A stretch of DNA of 64,000 nt from Simmondsia chinensis (GCA_018398585.1 JAGTTD010000002.1:31488186-31552185); one strand, 5' to 3'. Shown: positions 11,195-21,899, counted from the first letter of the stretch. Notes: generated by a model not told the origin, from the sequence alone. Translations and numbers: made by a program.

Positions 11195-12603
11195 TCATGG
11201 CGCCAGAGGCGGTTGTTTAGGGACAACCACCGCAAGCCCCTCTCTAGATTGGGAGTTGTTGTTCATCACATCATCATCCATTTTGATAAAATCATCAAAC
11301 AGGATAGAGAAAACCTCCTTCATTTTTGTCTTCTCCAATTCGTACTTGTATAGGGCAACCTTTTTTTAGCTTTTGATGACTCTGTTGGCCTTCCCCTTGG
11401 CTTGGGTTAGGCCAGTGGAAGAATCACCAAATATTAGATGCTTCTCAAAAGCTTGCACATCAAAAACAACCGTAATATTATCCCCCATATAGTCAACCAT
11501 TTCATTTGGGAGAAACCAATTCCCATACTAATCTTGCTTCACCATACTGGACAAGAAGTCTTGCATCATCGGCTTAGCCCTCTTGTTAGCATCAACCTGT
11601 TAATCTTCCAAGGCCACTCTTTTCTTATTCAACACAGAGCCTTTCGCCATGATATTAGCCGGGTGTTCTGTAGTTGATTGATTTTCTGATTCAAAAACTT
11701 CCATAAACACTTTGTTAGGATATCTTAATAACATTAAAGCACAAGCTAATATTTTCGCTTCTGCCTTTTCCGAATCAGACCTATCTCAACATTCTTACAT
11801 ACCTAATCTCAAAATTTGCCCACTCCCTTGTCGTTCAAGATCAGCTTCCCCCTTCCCGAGATATTAATTTTAAAATTTTGGGCCCCTATATTCTATTGCT
11901 CTTAAAGACTTGTCGTAAGGTGGATTTGCAATTATATTTTCATCAACATAGCATTGTCTAATAACATGGCCCAGTTTTACCATACGCGAAGCAAGAATCG
12001 GGTAGTCTCTCATATTTAAAGTCAATCCAGTTATCCTTCCTTCCTCCCCTAACAAGCCAAAAACCTTTCTTTAGAGGAGAATTCACATTAATTACTACTT
12101 TCACTTTGATATACTTGCACCAAACTGAAGTTTTGTCAAAATCTGAATCAATTTTAACCATCTCCTTAAAAGTCCTTCTATTTCCCTTGCATTGTCATAA
12201 GTCATTAAATTTAATGGGACACCATGAGCTTGGTCCCAAAAATCCAAAGTGGAAAAATCGATCTCCCGGAAAGTTACATTGCCTAGCCATTCTTTGAGGA
12301 CCAGGCAAGCGTCACTAAGGGACCAGGGGGCACCTTCTACTACCCTTTCTTTGTCCTCCTTTTTAGCAAACATAGACAGGAACATAAAACTTCAAGTTTA
12401 TCCTTGAGAGCGTAGGCCTTTCCCAAAAGAGCCCGAATAGGTCCAATCTTGAACGTCTTCTCAAATAAGATCCTTCCAACTAGCACAAGCTCCTTTAAGG
12501 CATTGCTTATCTTGTCATTGTCCTTAAGCTCTAAACTATCCACCCCCAAATCTAGGGTTTCTGAATCTGGCTTTGTTGCTAAGGGCCCTCCTAAACTCCC
12601 CAT
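11195..12603 (-). pseudogene. LINE ORF1 (DUF4283, nucleic-acid binding)
   Basis: The probable start is the Met at 12603 (MGSLGGPLATKPDS). The DUF4283 part is seen at 12385-12101: KKEDKERVVEGAPWSLSDA, EIDFSTLDFWDQAHGVPLN and NAREIEGLL. A zinc-knuckle-linked stretch follows (FWLVRGGRKDNWIDFKYERL, then SCFAYGKTG, where the usual CxxCG cysteines are damaged). ORF1 proteins of plant LINEs bind the element RNA. The C-terminus is poorly conserved but seems to end in VPKQPPLAP with TGA overlapping the ORF2 ATG as ATGA. At least two frameshifts are present (near 12350 and 12110). Confidence 0.75.
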
Positions 12604-13400
12604 TTGCATAGAAAAGGAGCAAAATTTAAACAAAAGATAGAGATTGGAGTGGTAGATTAAGGGAATTACTTGTATTTAGGCAAAGGAATCAGCAGCTAGT
12701 CAGGTCTATAAGAACTAGATGTGACCTTTTTGTGCTTATAAAGGCAAAAGGGAACGGACCCCGTTACTAGCTCCCAACGCTCATGGTCAGTGAAAAGTGG
12801 AATGAAATAAATACAACATTTATTTCTTCCTCACGGAAATGGGAAAGAGATAATACAGAACAACTATGTTCTTGGTTGATGCAACTATATTCAGATTAAA
12901 ATGACACAACTCTGCACCCACCCCCAATTAAATGACCTAGACAGCTGAACTAGGGGAAAGCAAGTAATAAATGAGACAAAAAATGCATAGAAGAGGAGAA
13001 ATCTAAAGACAACATTGCTGATTTATGCGGACAAGCGAGCACGCCCTAAACCCTAATTCCAACCCTTCAACTACCCCGATTTGATGAACAAGAGAAGATA
13101 ATTGGTGATGAAATGAAATTCCGACCTGTTTCTTTGCAATAAATGAGGAGAGGTTAGTACCTACCCTAATAATGACGAATGGGAAGTGTCCGAGGCACTG
13201 CATCGCTCTAACTCTCCAGTGCATGCTATCCCTGATCCCAGCAAAGAGAGAAGATGAAATGAATTAGAATAATCTTGAAGCTTAAAGAGGAAGAATGTGA
13301 AGTGAGAGGGCACTTAATCAACTGATGGTACAAAAACCCTAAAAAAAACCCTGGAATCACTTCTACTCAAGTCAGGAGAGATGACGGGGGTGTTATTTCA
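12604..13400 (-). other. Presumed LINE 5' untranslated region
   Basis: This stretch lies between ORF1 and the T-rich zone of the Tat element. It contains no convincing coding sequence in any frame. I assign it to the LINE by position only. The outer border, near 13330-13400, is a guess based on where the T-rich composition begins. Confidence 0.4.
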
Positions 13401-13435
13401 AGGTGCATCTTTCTGAAATTATTTTGAAAACCTTT

Positions 13436-13912
13436 TTTATTATAAAATTACTGTCTTTTTTTTTCCTTTTCTTTTTTTGCCATTTATTTTTTTTTTTGTG
13501 CTTTTTAATTAAATTTTTTTTGAAAATTTTTATGTGAAACTATTTTTATTTCTTCTGTAGAAAATTTATTTATTTATTTTTGTATAAAATTTTTTTGTAA
13601 TATTTGTTTTTCAAATTTCATTGAAAAATTTTTTTGGATTTTTTTGTGAAATTTTTGTGTTTCTATTTTTTTTTGCTTTTATTTTCTTGCAAAACTTTTT
13701 TTTATATATGTTTTTTGAAAATTTTCTCATTCAAGTTTTTTGAACCTTTTTTTTTTTCTCTTTTTTTATTTTTTTTTTGCAAATATTTTTTTAAATCTGA
13801 TATTTTTTTTGCAATTTTTTGTGGGATTTTTTTTAAATTCTTTTTTTTTTTGTGGGAATTTTTAATCTTGGAGGTGCTCGCGTTTGCTCCAAGTTTGTCA
13901 TTTTTTCGAAGC
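13436..13912. repeat. T-rich low-complexity zone
   Basis: Long runs of T are broken by GCAA, GAAA and GTG, giving Phe/Leu-rich apparent reading frames on the plus strand and Lys-rich ones on the minus. It probably belongs to the 3' untranslated region of the Tat element. No gene is seen. Confidence 0.8.
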
Positions 13913-13997
13913 ATCGGCTCTTGACACAGGTATACTTTTCATCATCATGAATATCTTCTTTTTTTGTGTTGGGATTTTTTGTAAGCAGGATTATTTT

Positions 13998-14665
13998 GGG
14001 AAGATCCAACACAACCCCGTGAGTGGGGAGCTACACATTTAACTTCAGTCTATGCCCCCCACCTAGGTCCAAGTTGGTGGACGCCCTTGGAGTCCATGTT
14101 GAGAAGACCCGCCGACAACCCCGCGTGTGGGGAACTACACGTCTGACTTCAATCCGTGTCCCCCCCTCGGCAGGGCCTAGGACTTAGTTGGTGGAGGCAC
14201 TTGGAGTCCATGTTGAGGAGACCTGATGACAACACCGAGTGATGGGAACTACATGTCTGACTTCGGTCCATGCCCCCACCGGGTCTTAGTTGTTGAAGGC
14301 CCTTGGAGTCCATTTTGAGAAGACTCGATGGTCCCGCATGGGGAGAACTACACGTCTAACTTTGGTCTGTGCACCCCACCGGGCCTTAGTTGGTGGAAGC
14401 CCTTGGAGTCTATTTTGAGAAGACTCGACGATGACCCCGTGTGCAGAGAACTACATGCCTGACTTCGGTCCATGCGCCCCCCTCTCCCCCCACCAAGTCT
14501 TAGTTGGTGGAGACACTTGGAATCCATTTTGAGATGACCCGATGACAATCCCGCATGTGGGGAACTACATGGTCCGTACTCCCCACCTGGATCTTAGTTG
14601 GTGGAGGCCATTGAAATTCACTTTATAAGACCCAACGATGACCCCGTGTGTTGGGAACTACACGT
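13998..14665 (-). repeat. Tandem repeat block A in the Tat 3' region, unit about 105 bp
   Basis: About six imperfect copies are marked by CTTAGTTGGTGGA (near 14069, 14179, 14285, 14389, 14501 and 14593) and by CCCTTGGAGTCCATTTTGAG and GGGGAACTACACGTC. Spacing is close to 100-110 bp. Tandem repeats between pol and the 3' LTR are a known feature of Tat/Ogre elements. Confidence 0.85.
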
Positions 14666-15065
14666 TTGACATCATGTTGAACCTTTATTGACTCTGTCTC
14701 GCCTGATGAGGGCTAAACTCAAGGATAACATTCATGTGGGAACCACATGTTGACTTCATGTCGAACCTTTATTGACTTCGTCTCGCTTGAAGAGGGCTAT
14801 ACTCGAGGATGACGTTCATGTGGGAATCGCTTGTTGACTTCGTGCCAAACCCTTATTTACTCTGTCTCAAATTATGAGGGTTAATCCCGGGAATGACGTT
14901 CATGTGTGAAAACCCTACCACTGGCTGTGTTGAGCTTGATGAAGGCTAAACCTTGGGGATGGAATTCATATGGGAACAACACTTGGGATCTAGTTCAAAA
15001 CCCTATCACTGGCTGCGTCGAGCCTGATGAGGGCTAATCCTTAGGGATGGATTTCAAAATTGAAT
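14666..15065 (-). repeat. Tandem repeat block B in the Tat 3' region, unit about 75-80 bp
   Basis: About five imperfect copies are marked by CCTGATGAGGGCTAA, GGATGACGTTCATGTGGGAA and AACCCTATCACTGGCT-type words. The unit differs in sequence from blocks A and C. Confidence 0.75.
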
Positions 15066-15179
15066 GCCACATCAACTTTAGATCGAAACCAATACTGACC
15101 AAGTGTGGTCCGAAGAAGGCGGGGTCAGAACCCCTTTTTTATTGCTATTTCACACTTCTCTTTTTCGTAAACATCGTTG

Positions 15180-15870
15180 CAAGGATGGACTTTTTTCCTC
15201 CCTAGAATTTGGTTTGCCATAAAAGCCATTTAGAAATTTTTGTTTGACACGGAAGCTATTATGAATTTGGGTTTAACATGGAAGGTTTTTTTCTTTTCTT
15301 TTCTTTTTTTTTTTTTGGAATGATGTGGAAGTCAATTTTGCATTTATAGTGGGACATGGAACCCCATTTGGGTTTGGATTTGACATAACAGTCTCTTTGT
15401 TTTTTTTTTAATTTTAATTTTGGAATGATGTGGGAGTCAATTTTGACTTTGGGGGAACATGTAAGTCGATTTGAACTTTTATTTGGTATATATGTAATTT
15501 TGAATTTAGGTATGATGTGAAAGCCAATTTGGATTTGGGTGCAACATAAAAGTCATTTTTAAAATAACGTGGAAGTCAATTTGGGTTTTGGATGTGACTA
15601 AGAATCTTTTTTTTTTTGGTTTGGAAATGACATGAAAGTCAATTTGGATTAGGTGTGACGTGAAAGTCAATTTGAACTTGGATTTGACATAAATGTTGTT
15701 TTGAATATGGGTACGACGTGATAGTTAATTTGGATTTACGTGCGACATAGAAGTCAATTTGGACTTGGATTTGACATAAATGTTGTTTTAAATTTGGGTA
15801 TAACGTGAAGTCAATTTGGATTTAAGTGCAACATAGAAGTCAATTCTGTTTGAATGTGACATAAGAGTAT
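15180..15870 (-). repeat. Tandem repeat block C in the Tat 3' region, unit about 40-50 bp
   Basis: A dozen or more degenerate copies of a word like GTGACATGAAAGTCAATTTGG alternate with T runs. From 15871 to the pol stop at 16130 I see no feature beyond ordinary A/T-rich DNA. Confidence 0.75.
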
Positions 15871-16129
15871 TTTTCTTTTAAAGAAATCTGACTGTGCTTG
15901 AACACATTATGTATTTCAAGCTGCCTATGTACAATTGGGGAAGAAAATTCCCCTAGGTATTAAGCCATCAAGTAGTTCCAAGGGAAAAATATTTTATTTA
16001 TATAAAATTTAGCCGTTTATAGTTTATACTCTTGTAAGCCAGGAGTACCAAGTTATTTACCTCCTAGGTGATGGTGGAATGTTTTAGAAGTTTAACCATA
16101 TTCTATACTATTGGTGGGAGTTTAATGAT

Positions 16130-16559
16130 TTAGGGATAGTATTGCTTCAAGTACTTGCCTTTGATATGGCCAACCCGAACACCTTCAACATCGACAATTT
16201 TTTAGGCCCCATTTGTGTAGACTTCTTGAACCACATAAGGTACATCCCACTTCGGCACGAACTTGCTCCCTGATTTGTGTGTGATGATGATGGGTCTTCG
16301 AACTGCTAAAACCATGTCAATGACTTAAAAGGAAAGAGGCTGAACCTTTTTTGTTAAAAGTGTATAAGTGAGCTCGGTAACTCCAAAGTTGTTGCTATGC
16401 TTGAAGCCTTTTTTTATTCATTGCTTCTAACTTTTCTAGTCGTGGGCGAGCGTTGTCTTCAATTGCAAGCCTTTCTTGTAGTGCAATTGTTAGTGAAGGA
16501 ATTTGTAGCTCTAATGGGAGAATTGCTTCTACTCTGTACACTACTGAATGGGGAGTTGC
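16130..16559 (-). pseudogene. Tat integrase C-terminus (deletion-fused)
   Basis: On the minus strand this reads ATPHSVVYRVEAILPLELQ, PSLTIALQERLAIEDNAR and LEKLEAMNKKRLQA, the well-known end of plant gypsy integrases (normally GATPYSLVYGMEAVLPLEV). After a stop it continues with SKFVPKWDVPYVVQEVYTN and HIKGKYLKQYYP, ending with TAA at 16132-16130. The integrase catalytic core that should precede it is missing: the ORF runs directly into the linker that in complete elements lies before RT. Confidence 0.85.
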
Positions 16560-17868
16560 CTGACCTCCATCTTCTAACAATGCTTGAGTTTGTGGAACTA
16601 TTGTAATCTCTTCCTCGGGATCCTCTTGCAGGGCTAGCTCCTTGACAGTCACATGGTTCGAGGAGCATACGGTAGGTTTTTCTAGGAGCATTTTGACATT
16701 GTCAACTACTTCTTACTTGAGTTATAGGGAGTCCTGCACTTTGATTTTCAATTGGCCATCATCAGTTATTTCCACCAATAAGTTCTCCCTTGCCTTCTCG
16801 ACTAGTTGGTTTGAGCGATTTGGCATTCTTGACTCTTTTGCCATTCGTTTGCTTGTATTCATCCTTTGTTTGGTGAAGACCACGATTCATCCTTTCAGTA
16901 TTCCATTAGTACTAACCTCAACCTCCATCGTGCATCTCATATGTCAAGGGATGGTGCTTCGAACTTCATTGCTCCCATTATCACCTTGTGCTATGTTTCT
17001 GTTTCACTTTTATGTCAGCTTTTCAAGTGCTTCAACCACTTGGAGCTCGAAGAGGGTCGATTCTTTAGCTTGGGAGCCTGAAATGCTTTGCTTGCTATTG
17101 TCACCGAATTGTCCAAAGTTGGAAACTTGAGCTAGACCTGTGTTTGAACCTAGCATTTGAACTTGGGAAATTTCTTTCAAGCCCATTGAAAACAGAGCCT
17201 CTTTGTGTGAACCTTTCCTCCTTGACTGGCGTTTGGCCATGGGACTTTCCCAACCTATTAAAGATAGAACTAAAAGGTGGCGAAGAGGACAAAAGTATGC
17301 GATCGGAAGCTGTTATTCTTGTGCCATTATCCCTATCCTTTGCTTCATCATCTGGTATACCTACTACAGGGACATGTTGATTAGAAATATATTTTCCTTT
17401 TTGCTCGATGCAAATTTTAATGGGTTCATACGAAGTAAATCCCAAACCAATTCTTGAAGGTTTCACATGTTCACCTTTCTTTTGTTGATTCCTTTGGATT
17501 GCATATATTCCATGGGACTTAAGTTCAATCAACTTACCTAGAGGCGGTGGGTTGGAAAAGTCATATCCATAGTTGACCATGAGCTTGTAGGCATTTGGAT
17601 CAAAACCCTGCTTTGTTCAAGTGTTGGGTAGAAACTCCTTTTCCTCATCGAGCCCGCATGAGGGTGAGGAAAACTCGGGAAGTGGTGGACTATTTACCCG
17701 CTGACTACTTGTGCAGGTAAGTGGGATTACAGCTTTGTCTTTCAACACTTGTATGCTAACATTGCAAACTTTCGCATTCTTCAAGGATGACATATATTTG
17801 CCATTGTGGAACTCTACAAAAGAGAATTCACCTTTCCTTCTTTGAGACTTCGGTATGTATCGAAGCAT
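16560..17868 (-). pseudogene. Tat polyprotein linker between protease and RT
   Basis: This segment has the features I associate with the Tat linker: YGYDFSNPPPLGKL, RIGLGFTSYEPIKI, repeated FNRLG/FNGLE motifs (17580-17101), an IP-x-HMR stretch followed by VEVSTNGILK and IVVFTK (about 16940-16860), and EEEITIVPQTQALLEDGGQ at 16600-16560. In complete elements the last motif precedes RT. Here it is joined to the integrase tail. Several frameshifts and stops are present. Its function in the family is unknown to me. Confidence 0.7.
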
Positions 17869-17967
17869 GAGGATCGCGCATGGAACTTAAGTTGTCACAA
17901 GTGTTCTTGATGCAGACGGACCTGCTGGTTTCTTCAATTTGGCAGACCTGAGATGTGCTTGAGGTGA

Positions 17968-18555
17968 CTAATTTCCATCAAGTGATGATGACATTGGCTT
18001 CTGAATTCCCATCAATAATTTTTTTTCCCTAATAGTCACGATCTCTTTTGGAGCTTCCTCAATTGGTGTATCTGGCATCGGCCATGTGTGCCTCGCCTTT
18101 GAAAAGGGTTTAGAGTTGGAATCAACTCTCATTTTGCTCCCATTTCTGAAATATTTCAAGCACTAATGGAGGGTGGAAGCCAAAACATCATTTTCATGGA
18201 TCCAAGGGCATCTAAGCAACACATTCTTTGTGTCAATGACATGGAAGAGGGTAGTAGCAGTCATGTCTCCAACGGTAAGGACTAAACAGATCATGCCAAT
18301 TGCTCGCTGACTATTGATGTTGAAACCTTGAATCAACAATCTACTATTTGAAAGCTCTTTAACAGAAATGCCAAGTTGTCTCATTGTGGATTTTGGCGTC
18401 ATGTTTATGCTTGAACCACCATCAATCAACATACGGTTGACTTTTTTCTCATGAAAATAGCCGGCAATTAACAAAGGGCGGTTATGAGGCTTTGAGCCGA
18501 GTAGCAAGTCTTCATCTGTGAAGGATAAAGTTACAGTACATGTCACGCACCTCAT
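17968..18555 (-). pseudogene. Tat retropepsin-like aspartic protease
   Basis: The motif RMLIDGGSSINMTPKSTMRQ lies at about residues 40-58 of the open stretch 18555-18163. It corresponds to the active-site D-[ST]-G loop of retroviral-type proteases, with D-G-G in place of D-S/T-G. LGISVKELSNSRLLIQGFN and VIDTKNVLLRCPWIHEND follow, then after a stop STLHQCLKYFRNGSKMRVDS. The enzyme would cut the polyprotein. It lies directly downstream of gag in the same direction. An internal gap in the VIDTKNVLLR region (normally VIDARTSYNILLGRPW) and stops indicate decay. Confidence 0.8.
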
Positions 18556-20935
18556 TGATGTCTCTGGAAGAGTATCATCTTCTCCAATTTAGAAGCGTAA
18601 AGGGCTGGATTTTTGAGAGCTTTGACTAGATTTGTACGAATTTGGTTCGACAGTTGAAGGATTTGGTGTAACTTGGATGTGCCGGCAACTCCTGAAGGTT
18701 GTGAGGATTTTCGCCTCTTTTTCCGCAAATGCGTCACTAATCGCCCTACCTGATGGTCTGGTGCTTTGTCTGATTCAAGGAGTTCTGAATAAGTTATCAC
18801 ATTGACTATGACTAACTTGAAATAATCTTTTGCAAAGAACTCCTCAAGAGTAACTGGGTTGCATGGCTTCTGCTTCAAGAAGTCAATGGGCATTATCTCT
18901 TGCTTCTTAGTCTTTCACTTTTCATTCTTTCTTTTTCTCTTGTAATGGGGTTTCCTCCTGACTTGCTTCCCTTTTTCTGAGGCTGAGGAGGGCGAGAGTA
19001 CCTCCTGTACTTCTTATGAGTGACAAGAGTCCATCCTTCTCCATCATCGTCAACACGTCCTTCGGCCTTATTCAGTTCTTTTGAATCTGGTAACTCTTCC
19101 TAAACTTGAATCATCACAGGCTCTAGACTTCCTAACTTAATGGCGTGAACACTTTACTTCAGTTGGGGCTTGTGGTAGGTCAAGGGCCGTCATCAATCTT
19201 AGAACAGTCCTGAAAACAATGGAAGCATGGTTGGCTTCAGTTACATCATGAGACTCAAGGAATTTCTTCCTGTTATTTACCAATATTTGTTCTTTCAAGG
19301 TGATGCATTTTTTGATTGGATGGCTGACCATACGATGATACTTACATCATAAGTTCGCCCTATCTCATTAAGACATTTTTGTCCAGGAAGGGTGATGAGA
19401 TTCTTTTCGAGCAAATCATCAAGCATTCTTGGGAGGTCAGAGTTAGGGAAAGGATACACCTTCTGCTGCAATTCCTTTAGTATTGGTTGCCTCCTCTCAA
19501 CTTCTCTTGGTAGGGGGACCTTCTTCTCCTCAGCTCCTCTCAGCTTGCTAGTGATTTTGTTCGACGATGTGTTTATGGCCACAGTCTCCTTCACGGTAGG
19601 CTTGGTTGGCTTTTCGACCTTCTTTCTTTCGCCACAATCCTTTTTGGCATCAGGAACAAAAGAGGCCTTGCCACCATGATTAGCCAAGTTCACCTCAATG
19701 TCATGTGCACATGTTGCTACTTCCTCAGAAGTTCTGGGCTTCAGCGCTTGCAAGATGTAAAACTGCTCCAACTTCATGCCTTGTGTGAACATCTTAATGG
19801 CCACAGTTTTAGAAAGATGATCCCTGTAGTCAAGGCTCAAAGCGTGCCATTGCTAAATGTAGTCTATAATTGGCTCTTCCTTCCATTAAACTGTGTTCGT
19901 AAGCTCCATCATAAAGATAGTGCGACAGATACTGTAGAATCTATTGAGAAACTCATCTTCCATCTGTTCCCATTTGTCAACGGACTCCAACTCCAGGTAT
20001 ATCAATCAAAGGTAGTGCCTTTGAGGGAATTCACAAATTGCTTCATCAGTAAGTCATCATTAGTGCTGGCATTGTTGCATGTCTCCACAAAACGAGCAAT
20101 GTGCTAGCGAGGGTTACCCTTCCTGGCGAACTGTTGGAATTTCGATGGTTGAAAACCAGTAGACATCCTGAGGCTATTAATCCTTAGAGTGTATTGCCTT
20201 TGGTAGCGATGGTTGTCGTAAAAAATACCATCCATCTGAGCTTTGACAATGTTGGCAATCAACTATTGAATCTGTTGGAGGAAGCAATGCAGACTCCAGA
20301 GTTGATGCAGGCTTTGAGGCTGCAGTAACCTTTGGAGGATTCACCAATGCTTCTTCGTCATACGAACCAGAATAGTCATTATCAGCAACAATATTCCTGA
20401 CGTTCTTTTCGGATTCATTCTCATAAATTCTATTGTGCAAGACAGCAATTTAGAGGCTTTGTTCATGGATTTGTGCATCTTTCTCACTTACAACCCTGCA
20501 GAGACTTTCCACCATCTCTTGCAACTTGGCTAATCGTTCCTCCATGGAGATAGCTCTAGTTACCATTATGGGCACTTTAGTTGACCAAGGAGATTAATGG
20601 TTTTCCATTGGGGATATGAACCACCACTATCATCCTTGTCCATCGGCTAGCCGAGTGGCTGGAATGTTGGATTGATATGAACGGACATACTTCTCGCACA
20701 AACACCTTGGATTTCTGGGTCTTGATGGGACTTAAAGACAGGCGACTCCTGATGGACATTTGAACCACAAGAAGGTGTCTTGGAAGAGAGGAGAGCATTG
20801 ATAGCTTAAGCTTTGCTCCTTGTTATGACTCGAATGCCAAGGTTGCCCACTTTGGGAGTGGTAGAAGTAGACTTATGAGCCATCAATTCTTTAGCTTTCT
20901 GAGAACTTTGAGTGGCATTCTTCCTATGTGCCATT
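18556..20935 (-). pseudogene. Tat gag (capsid) remnant
   Basis: The start is probably the MAHRKNATQSSQKAKELMAH Met near 20935, 58 bp after the LTR. Recognisable capsid parts are KFQQFARKGNPR and HIARFVETCNNASTN, then DDLLMKQFVNSLKGTTFDWY (about 20130-20000), and LSLDYRDHLSKTVAIKMFTQ and LEQFYILQALKPRTSEEVAT (19840-19730). Basic stretches (KKVEKPTKPTVKE) and a segment KCLNEIGRTYDVSIIVWSAI follow. Gag forms the cytoplasmic particle. The reading frame is broken in at least six places, and many in-frame TAG/TAA codons look like Gln or Trp codons changed by one base. Confidence 0.8.
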
Positions 20936-20971
20936 TGAATTCTTGGATAAAGAGATGAAAGATAGAGAATG

Positions 20972-20992
20972 TCCCATCGAGCATGCCAAATT
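20972..20992 (-). other. Candidate primer-binding site of the Tat element
   Basis: Directly inside the 5' LTR the minus strand reads TTTGGCATGCTCGATGGGAC. This is the place where a tRNA primer should anneal, but I cannot name the tRNA with confidence. Confidence 0.35.
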
Positions 20993-21672
20993 TGTAAACA
21001 CAAAATTCAAATAAAGCAAAAATTGCAACCAAAATAAATTTCTTTGTATTTCTTCAGAAAAATATGGGTACAGTCTCTATATATGTATATCAACCTCAAA
21101 TATATGACAAGTCATTTGATTTGATCTCCTTAAGCTACCGTCGATGGATTTGACTTCTTGATGAGGGCATGAGGCTTGATCTCAATCAAGAGATTTCTTC
21201 GTCAAAGTATGAAAGAGGGCACGTGGCTTGATCTCCTTCAAGTAATTCTTCTACAAAGTAGAGGGCACACGACTTAATTCTCAGACTTGAACGGTAATTT
21301 GGGTCTAGAAGCTTGAATTAGGGCACGAGGCTTGATCTCAATCAAGAGATTTCTTTTTCAATGTAGAGGGCCGAAGGCTTGATCTCTAACTTGAAGAAAA
21401 GAGTTTTGGTTTCTTCAGATTTTGGCGGAGAGATTTTAAGAATTTTGAAGTCTTCTATTTGCTCTCCTAATTTCTGATCCCTTCAAACGAAGGAGGAATG
21501 CTCTATTTATAGAGAAAACCATCCCAAAACAAGAGAAGCTTTTTAGGTATTTTCCAAATTTCTTTATTTTTATTATTATTAATTTTCTCGGGGTCTAAAT
21601 TAGATCTAGTCAACTCAATTTAATTTATTAACCCAATTAAAATTTCTAAGACATAAAATTTAATTGTCTACA
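20993..21672 (-). repeat. 5' LTR of the Tat-type gypsy element
   Basis: This LTR of 680 bp has TGTAAACA at its low-coordinate end and TGTCTACA at its high-coordinate end, an inverted repeat with one mismatch. On the minus strand it carries a TATA-like TCTATAAATAGAGC near 21515-21500. Gag follows on the minus strand. The other LTR copies are at 1158-3094 and 5112-5980. Confidence 0.85.
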
Positions 21673-21815
21673 ACAGTCATACATTAATTCTATGAGGATA
21701 GTCGTATTTACTCTGGCTAGGACTATTTCATCCTAGTATGTATCTTATCTGTTATATTTTATATATGTTGGAAACTTTAATATTAATGTTGTCTATTCTA
21801 TTTCATTTGTTTTAC
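21673..21815 (+). repeat. 5' LTR remnant of an old copia element
   Basis: CATACATTAATTCTATGAGG and ATAGTCGTATTTACT match ATACTAATCCTATAAGG and ATAGTCTTATTTACT in the 3' LTR at about 29355-29390. The Tat LTR abuts its left edge, so its first bases are lost or altered. Confidence 0.6.
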
Positions 21816-21817
21816 TA

Positions 21818-21830
21818 TGGTATTAGAGTT
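21818..21830 (+). other. Primer-binding site, initiator-Met tRNA type (mutated)
   Basis: TGGTATTAGAGTT is one substitution away from TGGTATCAGAG, the copia primer site complementary to the 3' part of initiator-Met tRNA. Confidence 0.7.
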
Positions 21831-21899
21831 TATGAAATATCTTAACTCTTCTAAAAGCCCTGACCCTAGGTTTGCCCTACCGTTACCATTGTCTACTTT

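Larger units (their letters stand above)
6502..11198 (-). pseudogene. LINE ORF2: endonuclease, reverse transcriptase, zf-RVT, RNase H
   Basis: The start is the ATG at 11198, giving MSILCWNCQGLGGPL, the typical N-terminus of the APE-like endonuclease. VDVFIEN-type and TITGDFDAL motifs follow (11105-10725; the normal reading is GDFNA). RT motifs are SFNETDMVLILKINRPE and FHPISLCNFIYKIIAKVITN (about 9720-9600), QIQDNIIVAHEAFHYM and ALKVDLMKAYDQVN (8930-8840), RQGDPLS (near 8690) and FVDDCILF (near 8530), the last replacing FADD. The zf-RVT domain is at 7608-7249. The RNase H end is at about 7019-6502 (FCWTPRVCNQVAHAGA). Such proteins nick target DNA and copy their own mRNA there. Many stops and frameshifts and the MITE at 8965-9544 make it dead. 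Confidence 0.9.
6470..13400 (-). mobile_element. L1-type LINE with two ORFs, decayed, hosting a MITE
   Basis: This is an almost complete plant LINE on the minus strand, about 6.3 kb without the MITE. The 5' end is near 13330-13400, ORF1 is about 12603-11195, ORF2 is 11198-6502, and the T run at 6459-6469 is the poly(A) tail. It appears to lie in the T-rich 3' region of the Tat element, since similar T-rich DNA flanks both ends. I could not define a target duplication in this low-complexity context. Confidence 0.8.
5341..21672 (-). mobile_element. Tat/Ogre-like Ty3/gypsy element, decayed, with nested LINE
   Basis: Read on the minus strand the parts are: 5' LTR 21672-20993, possible primer site, gag, protease, a linker typical of Tat elements, an integrase C-terminus, about 2 kb of tandem repeats, a T-rich zone, the inserted LINE (13400-6470), the rest of the 3' region, and the 3' LTR. 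RT, RNase H and most of integrase are deleted, so it cannot move on its own. The lineage call rests on the gag motif DDLLMKQFVNSLKG, the protease motif LIDGGSSINMTPKSTMRQLG and WIHEND followed by STLHQCLKYFRNG, which I recognise from plant Tat-group proteins. Three further LTR units lie beyond the 3' LTR. Confidence 0.75.

Noticed and set aside
13325..13350. Telomere-like AAACCCTAA repeats
   Set aside because: Only two imperfect words (ACCCTAAAAAAAACCCTGG) are present, not an array.
13634..13924. Phe-rich membrane protein and its Lys-rich antisense partner
   Set aside because: Both are forced by T runs; there is no domain and no start context. The purine/pyrimidine-rich frame at 725-952 was rejected for the same reason.
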